From assembly GCA_023248415.1 (NCBI GenBank), contig JAHFEP010000017.1, positions 1 through 23,837 of the forward strand: DNA of 23,837 bases. The letters run 5' to 3'. Source of the DNA: Nitrospirota bacterium. Its GTDB lineage: Bacteria; Nitrospirota; CAKKRA01; 9FT-COMBO-42-15. The notes beneath the pieces were generated by a model, which was not told where the DNA came from, searched no databases, and was given only the letters and a program-made list of their open reading frames with translations. Below are positions 21,258 to 23,837 of the stretch, in pieces (within the stretch, counting starts at the first letter, position 1; each line of letters starts with the position of its first letter). The position numbers and the translations under genes are program-made.

Positions 21258-21929
21258 ATGTGGTGGAAAGATCCAAATTGGCTAGTTCAAGCAGCAGTTG
21301 CAATCGCAACCTTCCTAGTCGCATTTATTGCGGTCTATGGTGATGCTCTCAAAAGACGTCTGCTTCCCCCAAAGTTATCTCTGAAACTAAAGTCTGATTC
21401 TGGCGAACTAACGAATCTGTCTTTACACGATCCGATCAGCGATCGAGTTAGCAAGGCTAAAGGCAGATATTTTCATCTATCTGTTGTTAACGAAGGATTT
21501 TCCATCGCGACTAATACAGGCGTCTACTTAACAAGCATAATGCTAAGAGGCGCGGGTGGTGATTGGCATCAAAAATGGAATGGGGATGCGCTCTTATCTT
21601 GGAGAAATGGTGCGCTATATCCAGTTTTAAGAGAGACCGGCTCCACACCAATTGATGCTGATTTCTATTACTTGGTCGAGAATAAATGGCTAGAGCTATG
21701 TGTAGTGGAAGGAGCTAGGTCTAACAACATACCCACAGATTCGGAACCCTTCCGCCCCGGCAGATGGCGGAAGCAAATCGAAATGATTGTGACTGTACAA
21801 GCCAAGTCAACTGAGTCAATGTCAAAACCCTATACATTCAACGTGGTTTGGGATGGCAACTGGGAAGAAGGCGACAAAGAAATATTGCGCCATCTAAAGA
21901 TTCAGCAAACGCAGGATATGAATGACTAA
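21258..21929 (+). CDS. cassette 2: single-span membrane protein with soluble C-terminal domain, unknown function
   Basis: A 223-residue protein with ATG 21258. Residues 8-28 (LVQAAVAIATFLVAFIAVYG) form one membrane span, followed by a basic KRRLLPPKLSLKLKS. This suggests an N-terminal anchor with the rest in the cytoplasm. The soluble part has alternating hydrophobic strands (KGRYFHLSVVNEGFSIATNT, IEMIVTVQAKSTESMSKPYT, FNVVWDGNWEEGD), which I read as a beta-sandwich-like domain, and no catalytic motif. It follows the cassette border by about 70 bases, with AGGGG 15-20 bases before the start. Small anchored proteins with a beta-rich tail are common among cassette genes of unknown role. Codon use is more balanced than in the AT-rich host genes. 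Confidence 0.65.
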   Translation: MWWKDPNWLVQAAVAIATFLVAFIAVYGDALKRRLLPPKLSLKLKSDSGELTNLSLHDPISDRVSKAKGRYFHLSVVNEGFSIATNTGVYLTSIMLRGAGGDWHQKWNGDALLSWRNGALYPVLRETGSTPIDADFYYLVENKWLELCVVEGARSNNIPTDSEPFRPGRWRKQIEMIVTVQAKSTESMSKPYTFNVVWDGNWEEGDKEILRHLKIQQTQDMND

Positions 21930-21962
21930 CTGTTTTACTGTGAACAAGAACGTAGAAGCTGC

Positions 21963-22052
21963 ACATAACAAGCAGCTCGTGCCGACGCCGGAGACAGCGC
22001 GCCATGTTTCCTGCGATGTCCGTGGCCGGCGCGGCACAGCAGCACGTTAGCT
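21963..22052 (+). other. attC3, integron recombination site
   Basis: R'' ACATAAC (21963-21969), L'' GTGCCGACGCCGG, L' CCGGCGCGGCAC, R' GTTAGCT (22046-22052). R'' is the complement of the TTATGT that ends attC2 and begins this cassette. L arms pair with the single extrahelical A. It has the same length (90 bp) as attC2. Confidence 0.9.
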
Positions 22053-22070
22053 GACAAAAGGAAGAAAATA

Positions 22071-23588
22071 TTGGCTTATCTCTTAAAACACTGGCGTGGT
22101 GAGCTTTCCCTGGCAATATCCTTTTGGGTTAACGTATTTCTCATCAATATAGGCATCCGCATATTTGAAGCGTGGTTAACGAACGCATCTCCAATTGAAA
22201 ACCCTGTTGTGGCGTCACAAGTTACGATCATCTATGTTTCTGTCGCGCTTGCTATTGTTTACCCTTGGCAAATTATTGGTTTGTGGCGCTCTGCAAATAG
22301 ACACGTAGAAGAAACGAAAAAGGGATTGTGGTCTGGTGTGGTTAAAGTTTTGGTTGTATTGGGTCTCCTAGGAACCCTTGGTAAAGTGAATATTTCATGG
22401 CCAGTATATAAGGATCTATATCAAATCGGTTTTGGAAAGGATGAATACGGAGACTATAGAGTTGAGTTGACTGATGCTGGTACTCTAATTCATCTGAAAG
22501 GTGGCCTTGGATTTGGCATTGCCAAAGAAGTTAGACAGTTGATGACTAAGCATCCTAATGTTAAAGGCATCATCCTTGATAGTATCGGCGGAAGAATCTA
22601 TGAAGGCAGAGAGCTTTCTAAAATCATATTAATAAATGGCCTTGACACTTACACGCTAAAAGGTTGTTACTCCGCATGTGGTACCGCATTCATATCTGGT
22701 AATAAACGTTACCTAGCGAAAGGTGCAAACCTCGCTTTTCATCAGTATCAATCAGGAGCAAAAAGTCTTGATCCTTATATTGATATGCCTTCTGAACAAA
22801 AAAAGGACTTAAAGATTTATCAAAGACGGGGCATTAGCCAGGAGTTTATTGACAGGATATTTAAGGCTAAACAAGATGATTTATGGTATCCGACTATTGA
22901 GGAGATGCTAAACGCTGGTGTGGTTCACGAAGTCGTGAATCCTTCCGATTTAAAGCCAATTAAATATGGTTCTCTTAATAAGGCCGACCTAGAAGAGGCT
23001 TTCAAAGATATTTCCGCATTTCAAGCCATAAAATTATATGAGCCTAAGACATATCAACAGATCCTAAATAATATGGAGGCTCAGATGAAAAAGGGCGCAA
23101 GCATGCTTGAGATACAACAAGAAGTTGGAGGTTATATACAGCTAATTGCTAGTAAAGCGTTACCCAGAACAAGTGATAAAGCGCTAATAATGTTTGCTCA
23201 TGAAACCATAAACATATTGGCAATGCTTGAAAAGAAGGAGCCAATTCTGTGTATGAAAAACCTATTTCCTGAGCAATACGGCTCATTAGAGATGACAAAA
23301 TATTTATCCAATAAAGAAATGATGCCAATGATGGATGCATTGAGTTTTGTAATTGTAGATAGCTATAAGTCAAATAATGCGAAGACTGATTCTGCAGCAG
23401 CAGAAGAATTAATGGCGCGAGTTGCTATTCAGCTTGGTGATGATGCAAGTTATTTGGAAGCTCAGGAATTACATAATAGAGAAGAGTATTCGAAAGCATG
23501 TAAAGCAGTTATTCGCTTTTACGAATTAATCTTATCAAACAATAACAAAATTGCTGGCAACGGGTTGCGTTATGCATTTAGTCCGTAG
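22071..23588 (+). CDS. cassette 3: membrane protein with ClpP-like (COG3904-type) domain
   Basis: A 505-residue protein starting at TTG 22071 with AAAGGAAG 7 bases upstream. Three membrane spans lie in the N-terminal third (SFWVNVFLINIGIRIFEAWL; SVALAIVYPWQIIGLW; VKVLVVLGLLGTL). Residues about 125-235 form a ClpP/crotonase-like domain: GTLIHLKGGLGFGIAKEVRQ, then VKGIILDSIGGRIYEGRELS, GLDTYTLKGCYSACGTAFIS and LAKGANLAFHQYQS. S201 (SAC) and H224 (FHQY) are the candidate Ser and His of the protease; the Gly-Gly of DSIGGR supplies the oxyanion loop. The C-terminal 250 residues are helical and unassigned. Membrane-tethered ClpP-like proteins of this group are predicted peptidases of unknown target. 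It is unusually long for a cassette gene, and the cassette is about 1.55 kb. Confidence 0.75.
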   Translation: MAYLLKHWRGELSLAISFWVNVFLINIGIRIFEAWLTNASPIENPVVASQVTIIYVSVALAIVYPWQIIGLWRSANRHVEETKKGLWSGVVKVLVVLGLLGTLGKVNISWPVYKDLYQIGFGKDEYGDYRVELTDAGTLIHLKGGLGFGIAKEVRQLMTKHPNVKGIILDSIGGRIYEGRELSKIILINGLDTYTLKGCYSACGTAFISGNKRYLAKGANLAFHQYQSGAKSLDPYIDMPSEQKKDLKIYQRRGISQEFIDRIFKAKQDDLWYPTIEEMLNAGVVHEVVNPSDLKPIKYGSLNKADLEEAFKDISAFQAIKLYEPKTYQQILNNMEAQMKKGASMLEIQQEVGGYIQLIASKALPRTSDKALIMFAHETINILAMLEKKEPILCMKNLFPEQYGSLEMTKYLSNKEMMPMMDALSFVIVDSYKSNNAKTDSAAAEELMARVAIQLGDDASYLEAQELHNREEYSKACKAVIRFYELILSNNNKIAGNGLRYAFSP

Positions 23589-23603
23589 TGGTGTTGAACT
23601 GTC

Positions 23604-23620
23604 AGCTAACAAGGCGCTCG
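23604..23620 (+). other. attC4, truncated
   Basis: AGCTAAC (23604-23610) followed by AAGGCGCTCG is the R'' side of an attC. R'' is the complement of GTTAGCT that starts cassette 3. After 23620 the site stops at a doubled GAACTAAAGG and the transposase upstream region; no L' or R' follows. Confidence 0.75.
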
Positions 23621-23692
23621 GAACTAAAGGGAACTAAAGGGGGTCAGGTCTTTAATATTGACATCCTGTAATAAATATGATATAAAGGCACT
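23621..23692 (+). repeat. upstream end of REP-associated transposase unit
   Basis: GAACTAAAGG occurs twice in tandem (23621-23640), then GGGTCAGGTCTTTAATATTG precedes the transposase gene. Sequence beginning gggtca is also found at about 2850 and 3055, next to the protease remnant and repeat copy A. Confidence 0.5.
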
Positions 23693-23837
23693 ATGGCAAG
23701 ACCATTACGAATAGAATACAGCGGCGCAGTATATCACATAACAACACGCGGAAATGAAAAGAAACCAATATTTCACGATGATAAAGACCGCGAGACTCTC
23801 CTTGATATTCTTAATAAAGCAAACAAAAGATACAACT
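23693..23837 (+). CDS. REP-associated tyrosine (Y1) transposase, 5' part only
   Basis: The open frame begins at ATG 23693: MARPLRIEYSGAVYHITTRG followed by NEKKPIFHDDKDRETLLDIL and NKANKRYN, running off the window at codon 48. The opening, GAVYHITTRGNEKKPIF with DDKDR, is the conserved N-terminus of the TnpA_REP family of Y1 HUH transposases, which act on single-stranded DNA and are linked to dispersed palindromes. The catalytic HUH and Tyr motifs lie beyond the edge. Its insertion next to a broken attC suggests it entered the cassette array. It may be the source of the small repeats in the window, which is an inference. Confidence 0.88.
   Translation, partial: MARPLRIEYSGAVYHITTRGNEKKPIFHDDKDRETLLDILNKANKRYN

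Noticed and set aside
1..23837. tRNA, rRNA, CRISPR array or integrase gene.
   Set aside because: I looked for tRNA arms, rRNA blocks, direct repeats with spacers and tyrosine-recombinase motifs and found none.

Overview
The window is a piece of a moderately AT-rich bacterial chromosome. The organism cannot be named from sequence alone. A geranylgeranyl-reductase-type flavoprotein, UPF0175/DUF3368 toxin-antitoxin pairs, a 7TM sensor kinase, a lipoate-dependent sulfur-trafficking module and many short palindromic repeats resemble what I know of anaerobic or sulfur-metabolising lineages such as Nitrospirota or Desulfobacterota. That placement is inference and weak. Two lipobox proteins show that exported lipoproteins are made.

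Layout. (1) 1-619: 5' part of a FAD oxidoreductase on the minus strand, with a palindromic repeat inserted in frame. (2) 620-8238: an accessory and decay zone. It holds a PD-(D/E)XK-like protein, a UPF0175/DUF3368 toxin-antitoxin pair, a dead serine-protease fragment, a 5'-truncated brnT with its antitoxin, two lipoproteins (one a Sel1-repeat/trypsin-like fusion), a possible HipA-like protein, and a second UPF0175 gene whose toxin partner has lost its middle. A 69-bp repeat occurs three times complete and once shortened, and one promoter segment is duplicated. (3) 8239-10413: recQ. (4) 10405-14812: a minus-strand sulfur-relay module. An ArsR-type regulator is followed by TusA, two DsrE-family proteins, a GcvH-like lipoyl carrier (LbpA type) and a lipoate ligase fused to DUF116. 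A vapBC pair sits in the opposite orientation in the middle. (5) 14892-19307: an orphan 7TM-GAF histidine kinase with an extra degenerate ATPase-like domain, a MITE-like repeat, and a beta-CASP metallo-beta-lactamase-fold protein. (6) 19331-20554: an AbrB/VapC pair and an antitoxin apparently fused to the tail of its lost toxin. (7) 20561-23620: an array of integron gene cassettes with no integrase in view. Three attC sites look complete and a fourth is cut short just before a REP-associated (Y1) transposase gene that runs off the right edge.

How the parts work together. The best functional unit is the sulfur module. TusA and the DsrE proteins would carry persulfide sulfur, LbpA would carry lipoate, and the ligase would lipoylate LbpA. 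The ArsR-type gene has a good sigma70 promoter with an inverted repeat just downstream of the predicted start of transcription. The hdr subunits expected in a complete sulfur-oxidising heterodisulfide-reductase system are not in the window. The best candidate for something new is the cassette array: each cassette begins with six bases that match the complement of its own attC R'' box, which fixes the cassette borders from the sequence itself. Its three genes encode one soluble-tail and two multi-pass membrane proteins of unknown function, one carrying a ClpP-like (COG3904-type) domain.
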